DNA of 54,047 nt from Phycisphaerae bacterium. Its GTDB lineage: Bacteria; Planctomycetota; Phycisphaerae; UBA1845; UTPLA1. Position numbers and translations under genes: made by a program. Shown here piece after piece: positions 45,012 to 53,794 of the stretch (its first letter is position 1; the number at the start of each line of letters is the position of its first letter). Where the stretch lies: positions 1 through 54,047 of the forward strand of contig JAKLKO010000024.1 in assembly GCA_023150615.1 (NCBI GenBank), given 5' to 3'. The notes beneath the pieces were generated by a model that ran no database searches, was not told the origin of the DNA, and saw only the letters and a program-made list of their open reading frames with translations.

Positions 45012-46256
45012 CTACGCCGCTGGCGGCGCCGCCGGACCGAGCGTCACGACGCAGCGCCGGTCACGCGGGTGCTCCGACAGATATCCGCGGATCTCCTCCA
45101 CGCTCACTGCCTGCACCTGCGCGTTCTTTACGGCCATCGGGATCGGCCGCCCGTAATAGAACAGGTCGGACGCCAGTTCGCTGACGCGCGCCCGCGTCAG
45201 GTCGCCGTGCGTCTCGGTCCGCGCGATGATCTGCGTCTTGGCCCGCGCCAGCTCGTCGGCGCTGATGTCGTCCGCCAGCCGATCCACCTCGCGCAGCAGC
45301 GTGACGTACGTCTGCTCGCAGCGCGCCGGCGTTGACGAGGCGCCGAGGTGGATCATCCCCGCCGTACGCGGATGCTCGTGCCACGCCCCGACCCAGTAGA
45401 CCAGCCCCTGCCGCTCGCGCACCTCCGCAAACAGGCGCGAACTCATCCCGTCGCCCAGGATCGTCAACATCACGCGCTCGACCGGATGCGCCGCGTCGCT
45501 CATCGGAACACCCGGCCAGCAGATCGCGATGTACTGCTGCTCGAGTTCCTTGTGCGCGTGCCAGCGGCCCGCGGAAAACTCCACCGCCGGCGATGTCGCG
45601 CGCACCACGGACGGATTCCAATCCGAAAAGTGCTTCTCAAGCGAGTCGGCAAGCCGTTCGGCGTCCACCCGGCCGGCCGCGGCGACCTGCAGCCGCGCCG
45701 CCCCGAAGTTCCGCTGCCAGAAACCGACGATGTCCGTGCGGCCGATCCGTTCGATCGTCTCGCGCTCGCCGTACAGGTGTCGTCCGAGGACCGGGCCGTA
45801 GGCCCGCAGGCTCAGGGCCTTGCGCGACAGCTCGCCCGGGTCGTCCTCCAGCGCCGTCAGTTCCTGAAGGGCCAGTTCCTTCGCGACCTCGCAGGACTCC
45901 TCGGGAAACGTCGGCGTTCGCAGGAATTCGGCGTGCAGCGCGACCACGTCGTCGAGGAAATCCGGCAGGCACGTGCAGCGGAAGCCGAAGCTCTCCCGCC
46001 CGGCTGAGGAGCCATGCAGCGCGCCGAGCCGGTCGAACGCGTCGGACAACTCCTGCCCGCTCCGTTTCGCCGTGCCCTTATTGATCGTCTGCTCGACGAG
46101 GAACGCGAGTCCGAGCTTGTCGGCCGGCTCGTCGGCCATGCCCGCGAGGATGCGGATGTCGAGCGCGGCGATCGGGCGATCGGGCAGTCGTTCGACCACC
46201 AGTTCGATCCCGCCGCGGAGCGTTCGGTGTACATAGGGCTCGGCGCCGCCGTGCAT
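45012..46256 (-). CDS. M16-family protein, non-catalytic partner subunit
   Basis: The 414-residue protein is homologous in layout to the next gene product, but the zinc site is lost: FLVEQ (Phe52, Glu55, Gln56) replaces HxxEH, followed by the same NKGT. It keeps the RERQGLVYWVGAW segment, the R...Y motif typical of the non-catalytic half that positions the substrate. The start at 46256 has no ribosome site but has TATAAC 6 nt upstream on the coding strand, consistent with a leaderless transcript that opens this four-gene operon. Confidence 0.88.
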   Translation of the reverse strand: MHGGAEPYVHRTLRGGIELVVERLPDRPIAALDIRILAGMADEPADKLGLAFLVEQTINKGTAKRSGQELSDAFDRLGALHGSSAGRESFGFRCTCLPDFLDDVVALHAEFLRTPTFPEESCEVAKELALQELTALEDDPGELSRKALSLRAYGPVLGRHLYGERETIERIGRTDIVGFWQRNFGAARLQVAAAGRVDAERLADSLEKHFSDWNPSVVRATSPAVEFSAGRWHAHKELEQQYIAICWPGVPMSDAAHPVERVMLTILGDGMSSRLFAEVRERQGLVYWVGAWHEHPRTAGMIHLGASSTPARCEQTYVTLLREVDRLADDISADELARAKTQIIARTETHGDLTRARVSELASDLFYYGRPIPMAVKNAQVQAVSVEEIRGYLSEHPRDRRCVVTLGPAAPPAA

Positions 46257-46364
46257 GGCATGGTTATAGCGACTCGCCCATGCCGACGCCATTAGCGCGC
46301 GGCGGACACGGCGCGGATTGATCCGGCCGGGCGTCCGCCGCGGAAGAATGAACCGGGCGCGATG

Positions 46365-47336
46365 CTACGGTCGCACTTGCACGACGAGGATTCCCGCGTC
46401 GCCGACATCGAAGCCGTGCGGCGCGGAACCGATCGCGGTGAATTCTCCCGGCTTGGTGAGCACGGTCGTCTCCAACTGGTACATCCCGACTGGCTTGCCG
46501 CCGTCCAGAAGGCGGATGTTTGCCACGATCTGGATCACGCGCTCGGTGTCGGACGGTCCGGAATGCAAAGTACCCTGGATCTCAATCATGAATCGCCGGG
46601 CGATCTCTCCGGAGACGCGGAACTTCTGTCTTTCGACGGCCGCGGTGTTCAATCGGCCAAGCAGGTGCAACGATCCGAACCGCGACAGTTCCTTGGCGAC
46701 CCCGGCCAGGTCCGGCGGAATGGGCGATCCCTCGTCCGAACGATCCGCCTCGCCCTTGCCCAGCGAGGCACGGAAGAACGCGAACTCGAGCGCTGCGCTT
46801 CGCGCGGGTTGATCGAGCTGCTCGACCAGCGATCGGATCCACGACACGTCCGATTCGCTGCCACGGGCCACGATCGCGCGGCGCTCGTTGTCGGCGGCCA
46901 CGGAGACCATTCGGCCGCCGAGCAGAGACCCGATCGCGGACAGGAGGTCGCGCGGGTCCCGGTGCCGTACGGACATCACCGCGAGCTGCTGCATCGTGTC
47001 CGGTCCGGCGGCCTGCTGCACTTGCCGTACGACATCGAGGACCTGCCTCATCTCGTCCTCGGGCGCCGAGACGACGAGCGTCGGCGGCTCACCGAGCACT
47101 GCCACTTCGGCGTCGAAAAAGACCGAGTTGATCATGGCCGCCATCTCGTTGACACGGATGTCTCGAACGGGAATGACCTGGAGGACGCGCTTGATTTCGG
47201 GTCGCCCCGGCCGCTCGACAACGGCGGGTTTCGGCGAGGCGCCCGCGCCAGTCGCCGGCGCGGCGGTCTGCTGCGACCACACCGCGGACGCATGCAGGAC
47301 GACGGTGACCAACGCGAATCCGATGCATCGAGTCAT
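46365..47336 (-). CDS. Exported secretin-N-domain-like protein
   Basis: The 323-residue protein starts at 47336 after AAGGAAG and has a signal peptide (ending ASAVWSQ). Residues 45-180 contain two short alpha/beta units of the secretin N1/N2 type: RVLQVIPVRDIRVNEMAAMI followed by LGEPPTLVVSAPEDEMRQVL, then VRHRDPRDLLSAIGSLLGG with VSWIRSLVEQLDQ. The membrane-pore part of a secretin is absent, and the C-terminal half is a separate beta-rich domain. It follows the anti-sigma gene by 12 bp, so it is probably part of that operon. Its role may be assembly or a periplasmic partner; unproven. Confidence 0.7.
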   Translation of the reverse strand: MTRCIGFALVTVVLHASAVWSQQTAAPATGAGASPKPAVVERPGRPEIKRVLQVIPVRDIRVNEMAAMINSVFFDAEVAVLGEPPTLVVSAPEDEMRQVLDVVRQVQQAAGPDTMQQLAVMSVRHRDPRDLLSAIGSLLGGRMVSVAADNERRAIVARGSESDVSWIRSLVEQLDQPARSAALEFAFFRASLGKGEADRSDEGSPIPPDLAGVAKELSRFGSLHLLGRLNTAAVERQKFRVSGEIARRFMIEIQGTLHSGPSDTERVIQIVANIRLLDGGKPVGMYQLETTVLTKPGEFTAIGSAPHGFDVGDAGILVVQVRP

Positions 47337-47348
47337 GATGACTTCCTT

Positions 47349-47903
47349 TCAAACTCGGGACGCCGGCCCGGGCGACGTCGACGGCTCCGATTCCGTCGGA
47401 GGCGAGACCGGGCCATACAACCACACAATCCGTATCGACGCGTTCTGCGAAGGCATGCACACGGCCAGCGCGGGCGTGCAGTCGCGGACGATCGTCTCGA
47501 CGCGGCACGCGGAGTCGATGAGCAGATCACCCGGCGACGGCTCGGCCGGCCGGACGATGGCGACTCGGTCCGGTCGTCCGGCGGGCGTCTCGATCGGCGG
47601 CCTCGTTCGCGCCGACCAGAGCGCCAGTCCGACCGATGCCGCAAGCAGCAGGCCCGCCGCGATCCGGCCGATGCGCCACGCTGCGTACCGTCCGGCATGC
47701 ACGCGGCGCGGAGCGGCGGCGATCCGGTCGGCCGCGACGGCGAGCCGCGCGAGGTTCGCGTTCAACCGCGCGGCGTCGTCGAAGAACCGGCGGCAGGCGC
47801 CGCAGGCGTCGAGGTGCGCTGCGAGGTCCGCGGACTCGACCGGCGGGAGCTCGCCGTCCAGCCACGCATCCAGTCGCTCGCGATATTCATAGCAGCTATG
47901 CAT
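47349..47903 (-). CDS. Zinc-finger anti-sigma factor, membrane-anchored
   Basis: The 184-residue protein has the zf-HC2 motif HLDACGAC (His30, Cys34, Cys37) at the cytoplasmic N-terminus, one transmembrane helix (about 78-97, IGRIAAGLLLAASVGLALW) and an extracytoplasmic domain of about 85 residues with three Cys. It should hold the adjacent sigma factor inactive and sense an envelope signal. Its ATG lies 8 nt inside the sigma-factor gene, so the two are translationally coupled. Confidence 0.88.
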   Translation of the reverse strand: MHSCYEYRERLDAWLDGELPPVESADLAAHLDACGACRRFFDDAARLNANLARLAVAADRIAAAPRRVHAGRYAAWRIGRIAAGLLLAASVGLALWSARTRPPIETPAGRPDRVAIVRPAEPSPGDLLIDSACRVETIVRDCTPALAVCMPSQNASIRIVWLYGPVSPPTESEPSTSPGPASRV

Positions 47904-48393
47904 CGTTCGATCCCAGCATCTTCATCAGCGCCCGCCGAGCGAGATGCACGTGCGCGCGGACCGCGCCGACCGACAGTTCCATCGCCGCGGCGATCTCCTC
48001 ATAGCTCATCTGCTCCATCGCCCGCATCACCAGCGCGTCGCGCTGCTGCGCCGGCAGCGACTCGATCGCCGCTCGGAGCCGCTCGAGCGATTCGGCGTCC
48101 GGCGGCTGTTCGCCGGGCGACGTCAGCGTTGCGACAGCCGCCTCGTCCAGCCGCACCGGCCGTCTCCGTCGCCGCGCGTTCAGGCACAAGTTGCCCGTCG
48201 TTCGAAGCAGCCAGGGCAGCGATTCCGACGCTGTCACTGCGACGCCGCGCGTCAGCGCGATGCGAAACGCTTCCTGCACGATCTCGTCCGCGTCGTCGCG
48301 ATTCCATACGAGCTTCACCGCGTAACGGACCAGCCGTTGTCGAACGGCCTCGACCGACGACCGTTCGGCGGCGTCATTGCCGGTGAACTTCAT
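47896..48393 (-). CDS. ECF-type RNA polymerase sigma factor
   Basis: The 165-residue protein has sigma region 2 (YAVKLVWNRDDADEIVQEAF) and region 4 (ESLPAQQRDALVMRAMEQMS followed by YEEIAAAMELSVGAVRAHVH). Region 2 is slightly short at its N-terminus. The linker between regions is Arg-rich. Target promoters cannot be inferred. It is the first gene of sigma/anti-sigma/secretin-like, three genes with tight spacing. Confidence 0.92.
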   Translation of the reverse strand: MKFTGNDAAERSSVEAVRQRLVRYAVKLVWNRDDADEIVQEAFRIALTRGVAVTASESLPWLLRTTGNLCLNARRRRRPVRLDEAAVATLTSPGEQPPDAESLERLRAAIESLPAQQRDALVMRAMEQMSYEEIAAAMELSVGAVRAHVHLARRALMKMLGSNDA

Positions 48394-48551
48394 GCTCCGA
48401 GCCCGCCGAACACACGCGGCCCTCTGGAATGGAAATGTCGATTCGTCGCGCCGCGCTTAATCGTACCGGTGGAACCCCGCGCGGTTTCGGCAGGCGGGCG
48501 ATCGTCCGCGCGATGGCGCGGGCCGGCCCGGGCAAACGTCAGGGCGGCTGC

Positions 48552-49415
48552 CTATCGGGAAACGGGCAGGGGGGCGGGCATTCCCGTCGCCGGTTGGCTG
48601 GTCGGGACGACGATCGGCATGGCCGCCGGCGGGCCGGGAGTTTCGGCTGCATCGGGCGCGGCGAGCGAGGCAATGGTCGGCGATCCGGGACCGCCGACGC
48701 CGCGCCGCAGCGCGGTCACGCGGGCCAGTTGCTGCGCGGCACCGGGCGATGCCGGGTTGATCGCCAAGGCCGTGCGGAAGGACTCCTCGGCCGCCGCATA
48801 GCGCTTGTCGGCGGCCTGGATGAGTCCGAGGTTGAAATGCGCGGCGTCGCGTGACACGACCTTTTCGAATTCGACCAGCGCCTCGTCGTTTCGGCCCGTC
48901 TGGGCGAGGACGAGCGCGAGGTTCATCCGCGCCCGCTGATAGCCGGGACGCAGCGTGAGGGCCTGTCGGAACGCGCGCTCGGCGTCGCGGTAACGCGCCG
49001 CGAGCACGTAACTGAAGCCGAGGTTGTTGTGCAGGTAGGCCTTCTCGGGGGCGATCTCGATGGCGCGGAGGAACATCTTCATCGCGTCCTCGAACCGCTG
49101 CGTGCGGTTGTAGGCGATCCCCAGCCGGGTGTAGGCCTCGATGCTCCGCGGGTCGTCCTTCAGCGCCTCGCGGTACTGCTCGATCGCGCCCGCGAGGTTG
49201 CCCTCCGATTCCAGCATCTTGCCGGCTGACAGGCGCGTGGAGGAATGGATCGGCGGTGGCGGCGCGGGTTCGACCTTCGGTTCCTTCGATTCGGGCTCGG
49301 CGGCGGACGACGGTGTGCCGGGACGTCGTTCGCTGAGCGTTGTCCCGCGAAAGCTGTCGCAGCCGGCGACGGCGAGGAGCATCCCTGCCACGGCCCAACG
49401 CGTCAGATGCGCCAT
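48552..49415 (-). CDS. TPR-repeat lipoprotein
   Basis: The start ATG at 49415 overlaps the previous stop as TGATG, giving 287 residues. A lipoprotein signal with lipobox VAGC (Cys19) is followed by a Pro/Glu-rich linker and about four or five TPR units (for example GAIEQYREALKDDPRSIEAY, DAMKMFLRAIEIAPEKAYLH, DAERAFRQALTLRPGYQRAR), then a Pro/Ala-rich tail. It is probably a periplasmic assembly or scaffolding factor at a membrane. It is coupled to the lipoprotein gene at 49415-49930. Confidence 0.85.
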   Translation of the reverse strand: MAHLTRWAVAGMLLAVAGCDSFRGTTLSERRPGTPSSAAEPESKEPKVEPAPPPPIHSSTRLSAGKMLESEGNLAGAIEQYREALKDDPRSIEAYTRLGIAYNRTQRFEDAMKMFLRAIEIAPEKAYLHNNLGFSYVLAARYRDAERAFRQALTLRPGYQRARMNLALVLAQTGRNDEALVEFEKVVSRDAAHFNLGLIQAADKRYAAAEESFRTALAINPASPGAAQQLARVTALRRGVGGPGSPTIASLAAPDAAETPGPPAAMPIVVPTSQPATGMPAPLPVSR

Positions 49416-49930
49416 CACTGGTTACCCGAGAATCCGATCATTGACTTCTGCGATTCGGTCGTCGCGCCGGACTTGCTCAACAGGTCTTTGCGGCGCGCGA
49501 TCGCTTCGGTGGCTTCCATGCCCGGACTGCCCGGCAGGCCGACGACCACGTCGATCTTCGTCGCGCCCGGGACGGCCTGCGCGAGAAACTGCCGCGCGGT
49601 CTCGAGCCGGGCCTCGATCAGTTTTTCATCCGTCATGTTCGTGTCGTAGTGCAGCGTGCCGCCGCGCGTTGCAAGCAGCTCGGCGTAGCGCTCCAATCGC
49701 GCCTGGCCCGTGCCGTTCAACTCTGCCATGTGCGGGATGAAGTGCATGTCGGCGATCGCGCGGTCCGCCATCATCGACTGGTCGGTCATGTAGTCGAAGT
49801 AGTGCTTCGCGTCGGGATGGCGGTCGGCCGCGCCCTGCGGCGGCGCGTTCAGGCGCGATGCCGGCGGGCCGCAGCTCGTCAGGGCGATCACGAGCGCCGG
49901 CACCATCCACTCGCGGCAACGAATCCGCAT
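49415..49930 (-). CDS. Small lipoprotein of unknown function
   Basis: The 171-residue protein starts at 49930 after GAGGAGAG. The lipobox is LTSC (Cys20). The mature protein has HYFDYMTDQSMMADRAIADM and a DVVVGLPGSPGMEATEAIAR segment and appears alpha/beta. No family is recognised. It is translationally coupled to the TPR lipoprotein, so the two may act in one outer-membrane or periplasmic complex. Confidence 0.75.
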   Translation of the reverse strand: MRIRCREWMVPALVIALTSCGPPASRLNAPPQGAADRHPDAKHYFDYMTDQSMMADRAIADMHFIPHMAELNGTGQARLERYAELLATRGGTLHYDTNMTDEKLIEARLETARQFLAQAVPGATKIDVVVGLPGSPGMEATEAIARRKDLLSKSGATTESQKSMIGFSGNQ

Positions 49931-50077
49931 ACGACTCTCCTCGTCGTGCCCGGGGACGGCGGACCCGGGCGCTGATCGGCATCCCTAGTTATCGGCATTC
50001 CGCCGCGTGTTCGGCCAACCACTGCGGCCGCCCGTCCCAATGCCCGGGCCGGCGGGTCCCTGCAGGGCGACGGGGGT

Positions 50078-51463
50078 ATGATGCGGCCCGTGGACCTGTT
50101 CGATGAGCCGCAGCGTGCAGCCCGCGACCGCGTGCTGCCATTGGCGGCGCGGCTCCGGCCGCGGACGATGGAGGAGTTTGTCGGCCAGCAGCACTTCCTC
50201 GGCCCCGGCCGGCTTTTGCGCCGACTGCTGGCGGCCGATCGGCTGACGAGCGCGATCTTTTATGGTCCGCCGGGCACCGGAAAGACGACTCTGGCACACC
50301 TGATTGCGGCGCACACGCAGGCGGCGTTTGAGCAGTTGCACGCGGCGGCGGCGGGCGTGAAGGAGGTCCGTGAGGTGCTCGGGCGGGCGCGGGCGCGGAT
50401 CGAGACCTCCGGCCGGCGAACGGTCCTGTTCATCGACGAGATTCACCGTTTCAACCGCGCGCAGCAGGACGTGCTGCTCGGCGACGTGGAGGACGGGATC
50501 GTGATCCTCGTCGGGGCGACGACGGAGAACCCGTTCTTCGCGATCAACTCGCCGCTGGTTTCGCGGAGCCAGATCTTCCAGTTCGAGCCGCTGAGCGAGG
50601 CGGACGTCACGACGCTGATCCGTCGTGCTCTCGGCGATTCGCAGCGCGGGCTGGGCGCGGTCGGCGCGACGATCACGGAGGAGGCGCTGGCGTTTCTGGC
50701 GAAGACGTGCGACGGCGATGCGCGGCGGGCGCTGTCGGCGGTGGAGGTCGCGGTGCGCTCGCTGATCGCGGAGTCGGCTGCGGGCGAGAAGAAGGCCGCG
50801 ACGCCGATCGTGATCGACCTGGCGGTTGCGCAGGAGTCGATCCAGCGGAAGGCGATCGTCTACGACGGCACGGGCGACGAGCACTATGACGCCGCGTCGG
50901 CGCTGATCAAGTCGATGCGCGGCAGCGATCCGGACGCGACGGTCTATTGGCTGGCGCGGATGCTCGAGGCGGGCGAGGACCCGCGCTTCGTCGCGCGGCG
51001 GATCGCGATCTGTGCCGCCGAGGACGTCGGCAACGCCGATCCGCAGGCGCTCGTGCTGGCGTCGGCGGCGGCGCAGGTCACGCAGTTCGTCGGCATGCCG
51101 GAGTGCCAGCTCCCGCTCGCGCAGGCGGCGATCTACATCGCCTGCGCGCCGAAGTCGAACGCCTCGGCGACGGCGATCTGGAACGCGATGTCCGACGTCC
51201 GCAACGGCCGCACGATCCCCGTTCCGCGGCACCTGCGCGATGCGAGCTATCGCGGGGCCAGGCGGCTGGGCCACGGCGAGGGTTACCAATACGCGCACGA
51301 TCAGCCCGGCGGCATGGCGGCGCAGGACTATCTCGGCGTCGATCGCACGTACTACGAACCGACCGATCGCGGCCACGAGCGGGTCATGGCCGAGTACCTC
51401 GCGCGATTCAAGGCGCTGCGCGAGCAGGCCGGATCGAGTGACGAGCGACGGCGCGAGGGCTAA
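50078..51463 (+). CDS. rarA: Replication-associated recombination protein A (RarA/MgsA AAA+ ATPase)
   Basis: The 461-residue AAA+ protein has Walker A GPPGTGKT (63-70), Walker B LFIDEI (116-121) with HRFNRAQQD, sensor 1 in GATTENPFF, and the RarA-specific C-terminal tetramer region beginning YDGTGDEHYDAASALIKSM, then AICAAEDVGNADPQAL. RarA acts at stalled replication forks with single-stranded DNA-binding protein and RecA. The start is ATG 50078 or the adjacent ATG 50081 after GGGGG. The length matches the family. Confidence 0.94.
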   Translation: MMRPVDLFDEPQRAARDRVLPLAARLRPRTMEEFVGQQHFLGPGRLLRRLLAADRLTSAIFYGPPGTGKTTLAHLIAAHTQAAFEQLHAAAAGVKEVREVLGRARARIETSGRRTVLFIDEIHRFNRAQQDVLLGDVEDGIVILVGATTENPFFAINSPLVSRSQIFQFEPLSEADVTTLIRRALGDSQRGLGAVGATITEEALAFLAKTCDGDARRALSAVEVAVRSLIAESAAGEKKAATPIVIDLAVAQESIQRKAIVYDGTGDEHYDAASALIKSMRGSDPDATVYWLARMLEAGEDPRFVARRIAICAAEDVGNADPQALVLASAAAQVTQFVGMPECQLPLAQAAIYIACAPKSNASATAIWNAMSDVRNGRTIPVPRHLRDASYRGARRLGHGEGYQYAHDQPGGMAAQDYLGVDRTYYEPTDRGHERVMAEYLARFKALREQAGSSDERRREG

Positions 51464-51495
51464 CGGGCGTTGTCCCGCGTGCCAGGCTTGAATCG

Positions 51496-52377
51496 TCAGA
51501 CCTGACCGATCCAGTCGTCGTCGTGCGCGCGAAACGCGTCGAGCGCTCGCTGCACGAGGTCGGCCGGCAGCGGTCCGCGCCGGGCGAGCTCGACGTTTCG
51601 GCGGAGTCGTTCGAGATGGCTCGTGCCGACGATGCAGGTATGCACGTCGCTCTGGTGCGCGGCGAAGCGCAGGGCGAACTCGTCCCAGTCGAGCGGCGCG
51701 GGCGAGAGCTGCATCGCCTTGGCGCGGAGCCAGTACTCCTCGCAGTACTCGCCCGTCGGACGATCGCGGAAGCGCCAGAACGCGTTGGCCAGCGGTCGCT
51801 TGGCGATGACGCCGAGCTTGCGGGCGGCGGCGACGGGCAGGGCGTCGCGGATGGCGCGCTGGTCGCAGACGTTGATTGATAGTTGCACGCTGCGGAACAC
51901 GTCGCACGTCAGCGCGAAGGCGAGCGCGTCGTTCTCTCCCGAGTAGGCGGCGACGCGGACCTTTCCGGCCTGAACCGCGTCGTCCAGCGCGGCGATCACA
52001 TCGCCGCGCTCGAGCACCTCACGCGGGCAGGAGTGCAGGTGCATGATGTCGATGCGGTCGGTCCGCAAGCGATTCAGCGCCGCGTCGATGCCGGCCGCGA
52101 CGCAGGCCCCGGTCCAGTCGGTCCGGCCGGGCACGTCGTAGCCGCACTTGCTCGACAGGACAAACTCGTCGCGGCGCGAGGCGAGGCTGCGGGCGATCCG
52201 TTCCTCCGACAGGCCGTAGCCGCGCGCGGTGTCGATCAGGTTGATGCCGAGGTCGAGGGCGGCGTGGAGAAGTCGCTCGACCTCTCGCTCGTCCTGCGCG
52301 GGCGCGCCGATATGCCCCGCGCCGAAGCCGACGATGGAGACCGACAGGCCGGTCGCGCCGAACTTGCGTCGCTGCAC
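51496..52377 (-). CDS. Aldo/keto reductase
   Basis: The 293-residue protein uses a GTG start at 52377 with GAGG upstream. The aldo/keto reductase tetrad is present: Asp49, Tyr54, Lys77 and His113 or His115 in IMHLHSC. LGINLIDTARGYGLSEE and the late CIVGTSHLERL are typical. It reduces carbonyl compounds with NAD(P)H; the substrate is unknown. It lies 30 bp downstream of the aquaporin-like gene on the same strand, so they are probably co-transcribed, perhaps for polyol handling. Confidence 0.9.
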   Translation of the reverse strand: MQRRKFGATGLSVSIVGFGAGHIGAPAQDEREVERLLHAALDLGINLIDTARGYGLSEERIARSLASRRDEFVLSSKCGYDVPGRTDWTGACVAAGIDAALNRLRTDRIDIMHLHSCPREVLERGDVIAALDDAVQAGKVRVAAYSGENDALAFALTCDVFRSVQLSINVCDQRAIRDALPVAAARKLGVIAKRPLANAFWRFRDRPTGEYCEEYWLRAKAMQLSPAPLDWDEFALRFAAHQSDVHTCIVGTSHLERLRRNVELARRGPLPADLVQRALDAFRAHDDDWIGQV

Positions 52378-52407
52378 GCCTCGATCCCCGGTGCGGTCCG
52401 CGCCCGC

Positions 52408-53130
52408 CTACTTGCGCTTCTCGATGATGAGCCGGTCGTAGAGAACACCGGCAAGCAGGCCGCCGACGATCGGTCCGATCCAGTAGACCGGCTGCTGGCT
52501 CCAGAACACGTCGAGCCGGCCGGTCATCGCGGCGACGATGCCGGTGCCGAAGGTCCGCGCGGGATTCATGGATGCGCCGGTGATCGGGCCGCCCACGAGG
52601 ATGTCGGCGGCGACGGTGAGTCCGATGCCGAAGCCGCCGATCTTCGGCGCCCGCGGATCGACGGCGGTGGCGAAGACCGCGTAGAGCAGCAGGAAGGTCA
52701 TGATCGCTTCGGCAAGGATGGCCACGCTCACGCTGACGGTCTTGGGGTCATAGCTCGGCGTACCGAGTCCGCAGGCGGCGAGAAAGTCGAGGTTCGGCAG
52801 CGCCATGCCCTTATAGATCGCCACGAGCGCGAGACCGGCCACGGTGCCGCCGAGCAGTTGGGCGATGATGTACCGGATCGCGCCGACGAGCGAGATGCGG
52901 CCGGTGGCGAGCATGGCGATCGTGACGGCCGGGTTGATATGCCCGCCCGAGACGTTCATCATCGCGGAGACGGCGATGGAGAGGATGAGGCCGTGGGCGA
53001 GGGCGATGCCGGCCAGACCAATGCCGGCGTCGGGTTTCCAGGCGCTCAGGCAGATGGCTCCACCGCCGATGAAGCAGAGCGCAAACGTTCCGATGGCTTC
53101 GCCGAGCAGGGCGCTAGCGGTCCGGGACAT
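52408..53130 (-). CDS. Aquaporin / MIP-family channel
   Basis: The 240-residue membrane protein has both pore motifs, GGHINPAVT (NPA at 66-68) and GASMNPARTFG (NPA at 189-191 followed by the selectivity Arg192), and six transmembrane helices. The AEAIMTFLLLYAVFATAVD helix is typical of water-selective members, but the loop between the halves (KGMALPNLDFLAACG) could also fit a glyceroporin. The channel may conduct water or small polyols. The gene precedes the aldo/keto reductase gene by 30 bp. Confidence 0.92.
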   Translation of the reverse strand: MSRTASALLGEAIGTFALCFIGGGAICLSAWKPDAGIGLAGIALAHGLILSIAVSAMMNVSGGHINPAVTIAMLATGRISLVGAIRYIIAQLLGGTVAGLALVAIYKGMALPNLDFLAACGLGTPSYDPKTVSVSVAILAEAIMTFLLLYAVFATAVDPRAPKIGGFGIGLTVAADILVGGPITGASMNPARTFGTGIVAAMTGRLDVFWSQQPVYWIGPIVGGLLAGVLYDRLIIEKRK

Positions 53131-53794
53131 ACGAGTCGTCCTTCGCGTCGAGCCGGCGTCGTGCGCGGCGGGCCGGCCCGCGGGTTGAGATGTGGGGTCG
53201 GCAATGCACGGTTCCGCGCGGGCCGCGCGATCCGCGCCTTTCGCGCGGCCCGTGTGCGGAACGTCGTGAGCGTGTCGCGCGGGGGGCGTGTAGTCAAGTC
53301 GGCGTCGATCGCAGCCGGTGCGCGGGGAGGGGCGGCGCGAGGTCGGACCGGGTCCGGTCGGGGTTTTTCCGGGGGTGAGATTTCAGCCACGTGAAATCCT
53401 CCGGAATTCGGCGAGATTTTACGGCGCATCGCGCGAGCGTCCGCGCGCGGCGTCTGCGGGTCCGCGCGGGGCGGATCCACGCTTGGAACGCTCGTGGCCA
53501 GAACGTCCGCCCCGATGCGTGCACGCCCGTTTCGACTCCGACGTGCAAGGTGTGACCGGGGCGCGCGGTGGCGACTGGCCAGCGCACAATCCCGATCAGC
53601 GTTCCGGGTCGGGGGATTGCGGAGTGTCGATCGGCGATTGGGGATGGAGTCAGCGCGGGGTTTCGCGCTCGCGACGTCGGCTCGATGGGAGCATCGGCGT
53701 TTCATCATCGGCTCGGCAGGGGCCTCGCCCTCCCAAGCGGGGACGTCGCCGGGCACGCTGTTGTGAATCCGGCCTTTCTCAACGGATCACGAAT
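53131..53794. other. Intergenic region without a recognised gene
   Basis: No credible gene is seen. A symmetrical site, GATTTCA at 53379-53385 and TGAAATC at 53392-53398 around six bases, lies about 250 bp upstream of the aquaporin start and may be an operator or hairpin. A probable planctomycete interspersed repeat lies at 53704-53750. The rest is GC-rich with long Arg-rich open frames of no coding character. Confidence 0.5.
53704..53750. repeat. Probable planctomycete interspersed palindromic element (SAGASPSQ type)
   Basis: On the plus strand the segment reads IIGSAGASPSQAG, and on the minus strand WEGEAPAEP. This bidirectional pattern is familiar from short repeats scattered through planctomycete intergenic regions and often mistranslated. 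The core CGGCAGGGGCCTCGCC is an imperfect palindrome. Only one copy is seen in this window, so repeat status rests on prior knowledge. Confidence 0.45.

Noticed and set aside
51883..53394. A 503-codon plus-strand open frame opposite the reductase and aquaporin genes.
   Set aside because: It spans two clearly assigned minus-strand genes and has only polar low-complexity content.
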